From Sphingobium sp. Ant17 (GTDB lineage Bacteria; Pseudomonadota; Alphaproteobacteria; Sphingomonadales; Sphingomonadaceae), in NCBI RefSeq assembly GCF_000588875.1, contig NZ_JEMV01000002.1, forward strand, positions 124,001-188,000: a DNA stretch of 64,000 bases, in the 5' to 3' direction. This document shows positions 47,682 through 57,192 of the stretch, piece by piece. The first letter of the stretch is position 1, and every line of letters begins with the position of its first letter. A program made the translations under genes and the position numbers. Below the pieces are notes generated by a model. The model had not been told where the DNA came from. It did no database searches and saw only the letters and a program-made list of their open reading frames with translations.

Positions 47682-49030
47682 ATGAATCGTACCGATGCCC
47701 CCAAAGCGCCTGCCACCTTCCACGTCAAATCCTTCGGTTGCCAGATGAACGTCTATGATGGCGAGCGGATGGCAGAGATGCTTGGCGCGCGCGGCATGAC
47801 GGCGGCGGCGGACGGGGTGGATGCCGATCTGGTTATTCTCAACACCTGCCACATCCGCGAAAAGGCGGTGGACAAGGTCTATTCCGACATTGGCCGCATG
47901 ACCCGCGAGGATGGCACCCGTCCGATGATCGCGGTCGCGGGCTGTGTCGCGCAGGCCGAAGGCAGCGAGATCAGCCGCCGCGCCAAAACCGTGGATATCG
48001 TCGTCGGCCCGCAAGCCTATCACCGCCTGCCGACCTGATCGAGAAGGCCGGGCGCGGCGAAGAGGCGGTCGATACCGACATGCCGGCCGCCTCCAAATTC
48101 GGCGCACTGCCCGCCCGTGGAAAACAGGCGCGCCCCACCGCCTTCCTGACGATCATGGAAGGGTGTGACAAATTCTGCACTTATTGCGTGGTCCCCTATA
48201 CGCGTGGCGCAGAGATCAGCCGTTCGTGGACCGCCATCCTCGACGAAGCCAGGGCGCTGGTCGATGGCGGGGTGAAGGAAATCACACTGCTGGGCCAGAA
48301 CGTTAACGCCTGGTCGGGTGAGGATAGCAGGGGCGTGATGCAGGGGATGGACGGGCTGGTCCGTGCGCTTGCCGACATTCCCGAGCTTCAGCGCATCCGC
48401 TATACCACCAGCCATCCCAACGACATGGGCGATGGCCTTATCGCCGCACATGGCGATTGCGCCAAGCTGATGCCCTTCCTTCACTTGCCGGTTCAGTCGG
48501 GCAATGACCGCATCCTGAAAGCCATGAACCGCAGCCATGATGTGGGCAGCTATCTGCGCCTTATCGACCGGGTGCGCGCCGTGCGGCCCGACATCGCCCT
48601 GTCGGGCGACTTCATCGTCGGCTTCCCCGGCGAAACCGACGCGGAGTTCGAAGATACGCTCCGCATCGTCGATGCGGTCGGCTATGCGCAATGCTATTCG
48701 TTCAAATATAGCCCCCGTCCTGGCACCCCTGCCGCCGACATGGACGGGCAGGTGCCCGCCGCCGTCATGGACGAACGCCTCGCCCGGCTGCAGGCCGCAA
48801 TCAACCGGCATCAGGTGGCGTTTAACAGTACGACCGTCGGTCGCCGCACCGACATCTTGCTGGAACGCAAAGGCCGTTATCCAGGTCAATTGATCGGCAA
48901 GACGCCCTGGCTCCAGTCCGTCCACGTCACCGCGCCCGACCATGCGATCGGTGACCTGATCGAAGTCGATATCATCAGCGCCGGTCCCAATAGTCTGGCC
49001 GGCGAGTATAGCAGGAGGAAAGCCGCTTGA
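47682..49030 (+). CDS. miaB: tRNA-2-methylthio-N6-dimethylallyladenosine synthase, frameshifted as read
   Basis: A radical-SAM enzyme that adds a methylthio group to i6A37 of tRNA. The N-terminal domain has three cluster Cys ([25 protein letters not shown]) and ends at QAYHRLP. The second part, in another frame, starts [18 protein letters not shown] and has the radical-[11 protein letters not shown] and a TRAM-domain end. One base is lost at 48028-48032. The ATG at 47682 is preferred over the GTG at 47676. Confidence 0.93.
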
Positions 49031-49130
49031 ACCAAGGCCTCGTCATTCCCGCATGTGTGGGACGCCATCTCCCCGATCTACCGCTATGGCGGATCTTCAC
49101 GAGATGCATGACGAGCAAGGGAGGCTGACC

Positions 49131-50135
49131 ATGGGCAAGAAACCGAACCCCAACCATCGCACCGACGTCGCCGAACGCGCCCGGCTCGAAGTCACTTTCG
49201 ACAAGCCGCACCTGCTCGGCACGTTATTTGGCCAATATGACCAGAATCTGGTCGCGATCGAAAATCGGCTGGGCGTCTATATCGCCGCGCGCGGCAACAA
49301 GTTGCAGATCGAGGGTGAGGCGCAGGCCGCCGCCCGGGCGCGCGACGTGATGACCGGCCTCTACAACCGCATCGTGGCGGGTCAGCAGATCGACACCGGC
49401 GCGGTCGAGGCGGTGATCGCCATGTCGTCCGAACCGACGCTGGACGGCATCATCCGCCATGACGTCGCCGAACCGCCCACGGTGATGATCCGCACCCGCA
49501 AGAAGACGATCGTGCCGCGCTCTGCGACGCAGGTCACCTATATGGAGGCGCTGAACCGCAACGACATCATCTTTGCATTGGGGCCAGCAGGCACCGGCAA
49601 GACCTATCTGGCGGTGGCGCAAGCGGTCAGCCAGTTGATCACCGGCACGGTGGACAAGCTGATCCTGTCGCGTCCTGCGGTCGAGGCTGGCGAGCGGCTC
49701 GGCTTCCTGCCCGGCGACATGAAGGAGAAGGTCGATCCCTATCTCCGCCCAATCTACGATGCGCTTTATGATACGCTTCCCGCCGAGCAGGTCGAACGGC
49801 GCATCGCCAGCGGCGAGATCGAGATCGCGCCGCTCGCCTTCATGCGCGGGCGGACGCTCGCCAACGCCTTCATCGTGCTGGACGAAGCGCAGAACACCAC
49901 CATCGCGCAGATGAAGATGTTCCTCACCCGCTTTGGCGAAGGCAGTCGCATGGTCATCTGCGGCGACCCCAAGCAGGTCGATCTGCCGCAACCCGGCGCA
50001 TCGGGCCTCGCCGACGCGGTCGCGCGGCTAGATGGAGTCGAGGGGATCGCCATGGTGCCCTTCGGCATCGGCGATGTCGTCCGCCATCCCGTCGTCGGGC
50101 GCATCGTTCAGGCCTATGAGGGGCCGGATGCTTAA
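49131..50135 (+). CDS. phoH: PhoH-family ATPase
   Basis: A 334-residue protein. The N-terminal KH-like part (TFDKPHLLGTLFGQYDQNLV) is followed by the PhoH P-loop domain with GPAGTGKTYLA (Walker A), LSRPAVEAGERLGFLPGD, ANAFIVLDEAQNTT (Walker B) and ICGDPKQVDLP. The role is probably in RNA metabolism with YbeY, its usual neighbour. The ATG at 49131 has GGGAGG 7 bases before it; the upstream start at 49053 is rejected. Confidence 0.94.
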   Translation: MGKKPNPNHRTDVAERARLEVTFDKPHLLGTLFGQYDQNLVAIENRLGVYIAARGNKLQIEGEAQAAARARDVMTGLYNRIVAGQQIDTGAVEAVIAMSSEPTLDGIIRHDVAEPPTVMIRTRKKTIVPRSATQVTYMEALNRNDIIFALGPAGTGKTYLAVAQAVSQLITGTVDKLILSRPAVEAGERLGFLPGDMKEKVDPYLRPIYDALYDTLPAEQVERRIASGEIEIAPLAFMRGRTLANAFIVLDEAQNTTIAQMKMFLTRFGEGSRMVICGDPKQVDLPQPGASGLADAVARLDGVEGIAMVPFGIGDVVRHPVVGRIVQAYEGPDA

Positions 50136-50156
50136 CGCCGCGGACGTCCCAATCCC

Positions 50157-50232
50157 CGTTCGGTTCGAGCAGCTTCGAGCTTGTCGAGAAGCGTCCGTCG
50201 AGAACAGTTCTCGACAAGCTCGAACCGAACGG
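50157..50232. repeat. Intergenic palindromic repeat (GTTCGGTTCGAGC variant)
   Basis: CCGTTCGGTTCGAGC and its exact complement GCTCGAACCGAACGG at the two ends, with AGCTTGTCGAGAA/TTCTCGACAAGCT inside. It lies between phoH and ybeY in what is otherwise a tight operon. Confidence 0.85.
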
Positions 50233-50252
50233 AATGATGAGATTCATAAATC

Positions 50253-50768
50253 ATGATTGAAGTCGCTCTCCTCCATGAAGATGGCTGGCCCGGACCGGAC
50301 TGGGAACAGCTCGCCCAAAGCGCCGTCGCCGCCGCCATCGCGCATAGCCCCTATGCTGCCTTCGCGACCGATCAGGCGCTGTATGAAATCGCGGTCAAGC
50401 TGACGAGCGATGCAGAAGTGCATGAATTGAACCGCGCCTATCGCGACAAGGACAAGCCGACCAACGTCCTGTCCTTTCCGATGGTGCAGGCCGACCTGTT
50501 GCAGGGCACCGCCAATACCGACGATGGCGAAGTCCTGCTCGGCGATATCGTGCTGGCCGAGGGGGTTTGTGCCGCCGAAGCGGCCGACAAGGGCATCGCC
50601 ATCGCCGATCATGCCGTGCATTTGATCATACACGGGACTTTCCATTTGCTTGGATATGATCATATGGACGACAATGAGGCGCAGGCCATGGAAGCGCTGG
50701 AAGTCGCTGCCTTGGCCAGTCTTGGGCTAGCCGATCCCTATGCGGATCGCATAACGACAGGGGATTAG
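50253..50768 (+). CDS. ybeY: Endoribonuclease YbeY (rRNA maturation factor)
   Basis: A 171-residue zinc endonuclease for 16S rRNA 3'-end maturation and ribosome quality control. The metal site is HGTFHLLGYDH; other blocks are NRAYRDKDKPTNVLSFP and LGDIVLAE. It lies 8 bases before corC and, past the repeat, downstream of phoH, in the usual gene order. Confidence 0.95.
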   Translation: MIEVALLHEDGWPGPDWEQLAQSAVAAAIAHSPYAAFATDQALYEIAVKLTSDAEVHELNRAYRDKDKPTNVLSFPMVQADLLQGTANTDDGEVLLGDIVLAEGVCAAEAADKGIAIADHAVHLIIHGTFHLLGYDHMDDNEAQAMEALEVAALASLGLADPYADRITTGD

Positions 50769-50776
50769 GACTAACT

Positions 50777-51721
50777 ATGGCTGAGGGCAGCCCGAAGGAC
50801 GGCAACGGTTCCAAGGAATCGGACAGTAGTAACGACGGCGGTTTATGGAGCGGCATCAAGTCGCTCCTGTTCGGCGACAGCGAATCCACCAGCCTGCGGC
50901 AGGAGCTGGAAGAAGCGCTCGACGAATATGACGAGGATAGCGAGGAAGTCGGCGCAGCGCCGCCGACCAAGGGCGACCTGTCGGCGATCGAGCGGCAGAT
51001 GGTCCGCAACCTCCTTCATTTTTCCGAACATACGGTCGACGACGTCGCCGTGCCCCGCGCCGACATCATCGCGATCGAGGAGAAGGCGAGCTTTGCCGAT
51101 CTCGCCGCGCTGTTCGCCGAAGCGGGCCATAGTCGCATCCCGGTCTATCGCGACACGCTCGATACGATCGTCGGCATGGTCCATATCCGCGACGCCTTCG
51201 CCATCCTGGCGGGCAAGGAACCCGTGCCAGACACGCTCGAACCGCTGATCCGCCAGCCGCTCTATGTGCCCGAAAGCATGGGCGCGCTCGACCTGCTCGC
51301 CGAAATGCGCGCCAAGCGCACCCATCTGGCCATCGTGCTGGACGAATATTCGGGCACAGAGGGGCTGTTGACCTTCGAAGATCTGGTCGAGGAAATCGTC
51401 GGCGAGGTCGAAGACGAGCATGACGACGCCCCCGAAGCCATGCTCGTGCAACTGGAAGACGGCCTGTGGGAGGCCGATGCCCGCGCCGAACTGGAAGACG
51501 TCGCCGAAGAGATTGACGAGAAATTGGGCGATATCGACGAAGATGTCGATACGCTGGGCGGCCTTGCCTTCGTCATCGCCGGGCGCGTGCCTGAACCGGG
51601 CGAAATCCTGGCGCATGTGCAAAGTGGTTGGAAGCTCGAAATCCTGGCCAGCGATGGACGGCGCGTCACCCGGCTAAGGTTGCATCCGCCAGTCAAACAT
51701 GCCGCCGCCGAGGACGGTTAA
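50777..51721 (+). CDS. corC: CorC/HlyC-family CBS-domain protein
   Basis: A 314-residue cytosolic protein with an acidic N-terminal region, a pair of CBS domains (ADIIAIEEKASFADLAALFAEAGHSRIPVY; HLAIVLDEYSGTEGLLTFEDLVEEIVGE), and a C-terminal transporter-associated domain (DVDTLGGLAFVIAGRVPEPGE). The family is tied to Mg/Co efflux. It follows ybeY in the usual order, but the gene expected next, lnt, is not here. Confidence 0.92.
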   Translation: MAEGSPKDGNGSKESDSSNDGGLWSGIKSLLFGDSESTSLRQELEEALDEYDEDSEEVGAAPPTKGDLSAIERQMVRNLLHFSEHTVDDVAVPRADIIAIEEKASFADLAALFAEAGHSRIPVYRDTLDTIVGMVHIRDAFAILAGKEPVPDTLEPLIRQPLYVPESMGALDLLAEMRAKRTHLAIVLDEYSGTEGLLTFEDLVEEIVGEVEDEHDDAPEAMLVQLEDGLWEADARAELEDVAEEIDEKLGDIDEDVDTLGGLAFVIAGRVPEPGEILAHVQSGWKLEILASDGRRVTRLRLHPPVKHAAAEDG

Positions 51722-51807
51722 GGCCGCCCCAGCAAAATTTGGTTACGGACTGGAAATATTAAGGGCTCCCGCTTAGCATCGCGGCCAAAGGGCAAAGTGC
51801 GGCGGCG

Positions 51808-53298
51808 ATGCGAAGCGAACGGATCAGGACGAAGACAGGCGCGCCCAGTCCCGACATGCTGGTGGCGGCGCCATGGAGCCGGCTGGAAAGGCTGTTGCTG
51901 ACCGCGATCGCCATCGCCACTTTATTCTTCACGCTGATCACGCCGCCTTTCCAGGCACCCGATGAAAACCAGCATTATATGAAGGCGCTGCTACTGTCGG
52001 AAGGCCGTGTCCTGGCCGAACAGCGGGGCGATCTGATCGGTGCGCCCCTCCCGCGCGCGGCGGTGGCGTTTCATGGCGTCGATTTCCCAACCGATGTCCC
52101 CGCAACGCTGCGCCGTTTCGACCGCACGATGCTGGAACAGAGCCCGGACGCGGATGCACGACGGCCGGGCATGGCCTTTGCCGAATTTCCCAACGTCGCG
52201 AGTTACGCGCCCAGCCTGTATGCGCCCGGCGCGGTCGGCCTGTATCTGGGCGATGCGCTCGACCTCTCGCGACGCGATGCCTTTTATGTCGGTCGCCTTG
52301 TCAATGCGGCGACGGGACTGCTGCTGCTGATTGGCGCGCTGCAACTCCTGCCCTTCGGCCGCAACGCACTGCTGGCGACGGCGCTGCTTCCCACCTTCGC
52401 CTATCAAACCGGGTCGCTCTCGCCTGATGCCGTCATCAATGGCCTTGGCTTTCTCGGCCTCGCGCTGGCACTACGGGTCGGATTCATGGGCGCGACCCCG
52501 GCCCGTACCGCCGGGCTGTTCGTCACCGCGCCGATTCTGGCCTTGGCCAAAGGCGTCTATCTCCCGCTCATGGCGGCGGGCTTGCGCTGGCCGCAGGACC
52601 GCCGTGACCGGCGGCCCTGGCTGCTGATCGGCGCGATGCTGGTGGGCGCGATCGGCTTCATCCTGTGGATGAAATTCTCGGGCGGCAGCCAGGCGCTCTA
52701 CCATATCCAGTCGCGCCGCACCGGCGAGACGATGATGACCGCGCCGTTGGCCGACCAACTCGCCGTCGTCCTGCGCGATCCGCTGGCTTATGGGCGCGTC
52801 CTTATCTCCAGCGTGACCGAGCGTGCGCCGGTCTATGCGCTGCAGATCGTCGGGCGCTTCGGGTGGAACGCGATCCTGCTGCCGCTGATCGCGTATCCGC
52901 TGGCGCTGCTGATGCTGGGCGCGGGCGTTGCGACCGGCACGGGCGCGCGTTTCGGCATCGGCCAACGGCTATGGTGGCTGGCGGTGGCGGGCGGCATCGC
53001 CCTGCTGATCGAAACCGCCATGTATCTGACCGGCACGCCGCTCGGCGCGGATTATATCCAGGGGACACAGGGCCGCTATTTCCTGCCGATCCTGCCCCTG
53101 ATCCTGATCGCCTTGTCCCCCGGTCGGCCGATACGCGGTGCGCCGCGCCTATTTGCGGGTGCAGCCTTGCTGCTACTCGGCGTCGCCGCTGCGACGGTCT
53201 TCGACAGTTTCTGGGTGCATGGTTTCATCACGACCGACGGGATGCCGCCCCACGACAGCCTCCTCCGCGCGCTGCTGCTACCCTCGCCGCGCTGGTAA
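51808..53298 (+). CDS. DUF2142-family membrane protein
   Basis: A 496-residue polytopic inner-membrane protein with about ten helices. FQAPDENQHYMKALLLSEG after the first helix is the DUF2142 mark. The large extracytoplasmic loop and layout resemble GT-C glycosyltransferases (mannosyltransferase or O-antigen type), but no activity can be assigned. The 3' end overlaps the convergent PAP2 gene by 21 bases. It occupies the place where lnt normally follows corC. Confidence 0.83.
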   Translation: MRSERIRTKTGAPSPDMLVAAPWSRLERLLLTAIAIATLFFTLITPPFQAPDENQHYMKALLLSEGRVLAEQRGDLIGAPLPRAAVAFHGVDFPTDVPATLRRFDRTMLEQSPDADARRPGMAFAEFPNVASYAPSLYAPGAVGLYLGDALDLSRRDAFYVGRLVNAATGLLLLIGALQLLPFGRNALLATALLPTFAYQTGSLSPDAVINGLGFLGLALALRVGFMGATPARTAGLFVTAPILALAKGVYLPLMAAGLRWPQDRRDRRPWLLIGAMLVGAIGFILWMKFSGGSQALYHIQSRRTGETMMTAPLADQLAVVLRDPLAYGRVLISSVTERAPVYALQIVGRFGWNAILLPLIAYPLALLMLGAGVATGTGARFGIGQRLWWLAVAGGIALLIETAMYLTGTPLGADYIQGTQGRYFLPILPLILIALSPGRPIRGAPRLFAGAALLLLGVAAATVFDSFWVHGFITTDGMPPHDSLLRALLLPSPRW

Positions 53299-53910
53299 CC
53301 AGACGCGGCACAGCAGCAGCCAGCCAAAGCCTTCGACCCACCCGGCCATCACGTCGCTCGGCCAATGCACCCCCAGCCAGACCCGGCTGACGCCGATCAG
53401 CGCGATCATCACGCCCGCCGCCCAATAGACGCTGCGGCGCGCGGCCAGCATCGCCAAAGCGCCGAACAACATCATATTTCCCGCCGCATGGCCGCTCGGG
53501 AAACTGTAGCTGTGAACGACATCCAGATGCGGCAGCAGATCGGGGCGCGGCGCGGCGAATAGCTGCTTGAGGATCAGGTTGAGCGCGGTGCCGCCCGCCA
53601 TCATCAGCGCCAGCCAAAGCGCATCCGCGCGTCGCTGCCGCCAAAGCAACAGGGGGAAAACGATCGCCAATATCGCGATCCTGCCGATCGTATCGCCGAT
53701 CGCCGTCGCCAGCCGCATCAGCGCAATGGATGGCCCGCCCCAGGCGCTATCCCGCGCCTGGCCCGCTGCTCCCATCAGCCCATTGTTCAGCCCGTCGAGC
53801 CACCCGGCCCGCTGCATCCACGCTATGGCAAGCACGCAAAAAAGCGCGAGGACCAAAGCCCCCGCGCCTTTCTGTGCTGTCCAGCGATCAGATATGGATC
53901 GCACGCCCAT
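53278..53910 (-). CDS. PAP2-family membrane phosphatase
   Basis: A ~210-residue, about six-helix inner-membrane phosphatase. The three PAP2 motifs are KQLFAAPRP (K-x6-RP), PSGHA and SRVWLGVHWPSDV. Likely substrates are lipid pyrophosphates or phosphatidic acid. The start is uncertain (ATG at 53910 or 53931); either overlaps the lpd 3' end, so it may be read with lpd. It converges on the DUF2142 gene with a 21-base overlap. Confidence 0.88.
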   Translation of the reverse strand: MGVRSISDRWTAQKGAGALVLALFCVLAIAWMQRAGWLDGLNNGLMGAAGQARDSAWGGPSIALMRLATAIGDTIGRIAILAIVFPLLLWRQRRADALWLALMMAGGTALNLILKQLFAAPRPDLLPHLDVVHSYSFPSGHAAGNMMLFGALAMLAARRSVYWAAGVMIALIGVSRVWLGVHWPSDVMAGWVEGFGWLLLCRVWLPARRG

Positions 53911-55285
53911 AGGCCGCCAGCACGCTTTCATGCATCGATTCCGAAATGGTCGGATGCGGGAAGACCGTATGCATCAGTTCCGCTTCGGTCGTTTCCAGCG
54001 TCTTGCCGATCGTATAGCCCTGGATCATCTCGGTCACTTCCGCGCCGATCATATGGGCACCCAGCAATTCGCCGGTCTTGGCGTCGAACACCGTCTTGGT
54101 GAAGCCTTCGGCCTCGCCCAGCGCGATCGCTTTGCCATTGCCGATGAAGGGGAACATGCCGACCTTCACCTCGTAACCCGCTTCCTTCGCCTTCGCCTCG
54201 GTCAGGCCGACGCTGGCGATTTGCGGGTGGCAATAGGTGCAGCCGGGAATATTGCGCGGGTCCATCGCATGGGGGTGTTGACCCGCAATCGCCTCGGCCG
54301 TGATCACACCCTCATGGCTCGCCTTGTGCGCCAGCCATGGCGGCGCGGTTATGTCGCCGATCGCCCAGACGCCATCGACGTTGGTGCGGCACATCGCATC
54401 GGTCTTCAGGAAACCGCGATCGTCCATATCGACGCCCAATTCCTTCAGGCCAATGTCGGCCGTATTGGGAACGATGCCGATGGCGACGATCATATGGCTG
54501 AATTCGGCGGCCGTTTCCTTGCCAGCCTTGTCCTTCAGCTTCACCTTGACCCCGGTGTCGCTGACCTGAATGTCGCTGACGCCCGCGCCGGTCAGGATAG
54601 TCATGCCCTGCTTCTTGAGAGCCTTTTCCAGGAAGGCCGAGACGTCGGCATCTTCGACCGGAACGATCCGATCCATCATTTCGACCACGGTCACCTCGGC
54701 GCCCATGTCATTGTAGAAGCTGGCAAACTCGATGCCAATCGCCCCCGAGCCGATGACCAGCAGCTTGGTCGGCATTTCCGGCGGGGTCATGGCATGGCGG
54801 TATGTCCAGACACGCTTGCCATCAGCCGGCGTGCCGGGCAGGTCGCGGGCGCGCGCGCCGGTGGCGACGATGATGTTCTTCGCCGTCAATTCTTCGGTCT
54901 TGCCATCCTTGGTGACGGACAGCTTGCCCTTCGCGATGAGCTTGCCCTCGCCCATATGGACGGTGATCTTGTTCTTCTTCATCAGGTGGGTGACACCCTG
55001 ATTAAGCTGCTTGGCGACACCACGCGACCGCTTCACCACCGCTTCGATGTCGGCCGTGATATTGTCCGCAGCCAGACCATAATCCTTGGCATGCTGCATA
55101 TAATGGAAAATCTCCGCCGATCGCAGCAGCGCCTTGGTCGGGATGCAGCCCCAATTGAGGCAGATGCCGCCGAGATTTTCACGCTCGACGATGGCGGTCT
55201 TGAGGCCCAACTGCGCCGCGCGGATCGCGGCAACATAGCCGCCGGGGCCGGAGCCGAGGACGATGAGATCGTAGGTATCAGCCAT
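53888..55285 (-). CDS. lpd: Dihydrolipoyl dehydrogenase (E3)
   Basis: A 465-residue FAD/NAD disulfide reductase that re-oxidises dihydrolipoyl groups of 2-oxoacid dehydrogenases. FAD fold LGSGPGGYVAAIRAAQLG, redox-active pair in GGICLNWGCIPTKAL, NAD fold IGSGAIGIEFASF, and C-terminal His-Glu in HTVFPHPTISE. It lies 22 bases after the thioesterase gene, in an E2-thioesterase-E3 order, so it probably serves pyruvate dehydrogenase. Confidence 0.96.
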   Translation of the reverse strand: MADTYDLIVLGSGPGGYVAAIRAAQLGLKTAIVERENLGGICLNWGCIPTKALLRSAEIFHYMQHAKDYGLAADNITADIEAVVKRSRGVAKQLNQGVTHLMKKNKITVHMGEGKLIAKGKLSVTKDGKTEELTAKNIIVATGARARDLPGTPADGKRVWTYRHAMTPPEMPTKLLVIGSGAIGIEFASFYNDMGAEVTVVEMMDRIVPVEDADVSAFLEKALKKQGMTILTGAGVSDIQVSDTGVKVKLKDKAGKETAAEFSHMIVAIGIVPNTADIGLKELGVDMDDRGFLKTDAMCRTNVDGVWAIGDITAPPWLAHKASHEGVITAEAIAGQHPHAMDPRNIPGCTYCHPQIASVGLTEAKAKEAGYEVKVGMFPFIGNGKAIALGEAEGFTKTVFDAKTGELLGAHMIGAEVTEMIQGYTIGKTLETTEAELMHTVFPHPTISESMHESVLAAYGRAIHI

Positions 55286-55307
55286 GGGTCACACTCGCTT
55301 CTTGTAA

Positions 55308-55709
55308 TTAGGCTTCCGCGATCGGCGGAACGGAACGGGGCTGGCGATCCTCGCCGATCGCCACGAAGGTAAAGGTCGCTTGGGTCACGCGATACGATCG
55401 GTCGTCATGACGCGCACGACGCCATGCTTCTACCGCGATCTTCATCGACGTGCGCCCCACGGAATTGAGGGTAGCAAACACCGAGACTTCATCGCCGACC
55501 ACGACTGGGCGCAGGAATGTCATGCCTTCGACGGCGATCGTCACGGCACGGCCATGGCTGTAGCGGGCCGCCACCGAGCCGGCGGCCGAATCCATCAGGC
55601 TCATCAGCCAGCCGCCGAAAATATCCCCATAGGGATTGGTATCGGCGGGCATGGCGATGATCCGCACCGCCGGGCTATGCTCCGGTGGCTGCTCGTCGAC
55701 GAACGGCAT
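55308..55709 (-). CDS. Acyl-CoA thioesterase, hotdog fold (YciA-like)
   Basis: A 133-residue hotdog protein. MPADTNPYGDIFGGWLMSLMDSAA holds the catalytic Asn/Asp region of YciA/BFIT-type acyl-CoA hydrolases, and VEGMTFLRPVVVGDEV is the second block. Its start overlaps the pdhC stop by one base (TGATG), tying it to the E2 gene. It may release excess acetyl-CoA or other acyl-CoA; this is inferred. Confidence 0.9.
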   Translation of the reverse strand: MPFVDEQPPEHSPAVRIIAMPADTNPYGDIFGGWLMSLMDSAAGSVAARYSHGRAVTIAVEGMTFLRPVVVGDEVSVFATLNSVGRTSMKIAVEAWRRARHDDRSYRVTQATFTFVAIGEDRQPRSVPPIAEA

Positions 55710-57007
55710 CAGGCCAGCATGCCGATCGGGTTTTCGATCAGTTCCTTAAACGCCTTCATCAACCGCGCGCCGTCGGCACCGTCGATGGCGCGGTGGTCGA
55801 AGCTGCCGGTGGCCGACATGACGGTGGCGATCTGCAGGCTGTCTTCGACGACATAAGGCCGCTTCTCGCCCGCACCGATCGCCATGATCATGCCCTGGGG
55901 CGGGTTGATGACCGCTTCGAACTGCTTGATGCCGAACATGCCCATGTTGGAGAGCGAGGCGGTGCCGCCCTGATATTCCTCCGGCTTGAGCTTGCCGTCC
56001 TTGGCGCGACTGGCGAGATCCTTCATCGCATCCGAGATGGCGGCCACGCCCTTGCTGCCTGCATCGGTGATGATCGGGGTGATCAGACCGCCGGGGATCG
56101 ACACCGCGACCGAAATGTCGGCGCGCTTGAACTGCAGCATCTGGTCGCCTGCAAATTGGACATTGCATTCGGGCACTTCGGCCAATGCGACGCCCAGCGC
56201 CTTGATCAGCAAATCATTGACCGACAATTTAACCTTGCGGCTGGCAAGGCCCGCATTGAGGTCGGCGCGCAACTTTAGCAGTTTGTCGAGCTGGATATCG
56301 ACCGTCAGGTAAATATGCGGAATCTGCTGCTTGGATTCGGTCAGGCGACGCGCGATCGTCTTGCGCATACCGCTGAGTTTGACGACCTCGTGCGGAATAC
56401 CGAAATCCTGCGCGGCGGTCGGGGTGGCCGGAGTCGGCGCAGCGGGCGCCTTTTCGGCAGGCGCAGCAGTGGCAGCGGCCGATGGGGCGACGCCTTCCTT
56501 GGCTCCGTCCAGATCGCCCTTGACGATGCGGCCATTGGGACCGGAACCGGTCACTGCCGCCAGATCGATGCCCTTTTCCTGGGCCAAACGACGCGCAAGC
56601 GGGCTGGCCTTGACCCGGCCCTCGGCCGGGGCAGCGGCGGGCGCGGCAGCAGCCTTGGGTGCGGCGGCAGGCGCGGCGGGTTCTTCGGCTTCCGCCTTGG
56701 CAAGCGCGGTATCAGCCTTGGGTGCGGCCTCGCCCCCACCAGCCGCGACCGTCGCGACGTCTTCCCCCTCTTCGGCGATGATGGCAATCACGGTGCCGAC
56801 CTTCACGCCCTCAGAGCCTTCGGATATCAGGATCTTCGCGATCACGCCTTCATCGACCGCCTCGAACTCCATCGTCGCCTTGTCGGTCTCGATTTCCGCC
56901 AGCAGATCGCCGGACGATACCGTATCCCCTTCCTTGACCAGCCATTTGGCCAGCGTCCCTTCCTCCATAGTGGGGGACAAAGCGGGCATCTGGATCGTCT
57001 TGCTCAT
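55709..57007 (-). CDS. pdhC: Dihydrolipoamide acetyltransferase (E2 of pyruvate dehydrogenase)
   Basis: A 432-residue protein with one lipoyl domain (lipoyl-Lys in [11 protein letters not shown]), an Ala/Pro-rich linker, an E1/E3-binding domain ([32 protein letters not shown]), and the catalytic trimer-forming domain with [17 protein letters not shown] (catalytic His and Asp) at the end. [19 protein letters not shown] starts the core. E1 genes are not next to it; only 185 bases separate it from the divergent universal stress gene. Confidence 0.95.
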   Translation of the reverse strand: MSKTIQMPALSPTMEEGTLAKWLVKEGDTVSSGDLLAEIETDKATMEFEAVDEGVIAKILISEGSEGVKVGTVIAIIAEEGEDVATVAAGGGEAAPKADTALAKAEAEEPAAPAAAPKAAAAPAAAPAEGRVKASPLARRLAQEKGIDLAAVTGSGPNGRIVKGDLDGAKEGVAPSAAATAAPAEKAPAAPTPATPTAAQDFGIPHEVVKLSGMRKTIARRLTESKQQIPHIYLTVDIQLDKLLKLRADLNAGLASRKVKLSVNDLLIKALGVALAEVPECNVQFAGDQMLQFKRADISVAVSIPGGLITPIITDAGSKGVAAISDAMKDLASRAKDGKLKPEEYQGGTASLSNMGMFGIKQFEAVINPPQGMIMAIGAGEKRPYVVEDSLQIATVMSATGSFDHRAIDGADGARLMKAFKELIENPIGMLA

Positions 57008-57134
57008 GCGTTCGGGGCCTCTTCTGGTTTATGCGGCACGCGCCATTTGCTGTTCGTTTTCACCCATTCGCCGGAACGGTCAAGGGACGCCTTGCACCAA
57101 AGCCGATTATGGCCCACATTTCACCCCTATGGTT

Positions 57135-57157
57135 CGTTCGGCCCGATTGACCGAACG
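57135..57157. promoter_or_regulatory. Inverted repeat in the pdhC/universal-stress divergent gap
   Basis: CGTTCGG and CCGAACG flank a 9-base spacer. It lies 128 bases before pdhC and 36 bases before the stress gene, in the right place to be a shared operator. Confidence 0.35.
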
Positions 57158-57192
57158 GCATAGCCATTAAATCTTTGCAGGGGCGATAAGAA

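Noticed and set aside
53567..55372. 601-residue open frame on the plus strand
   Set aside because: Antisense to PAP2 and lpd; His/Arg/Asp-rich composition as in other mirror frames.
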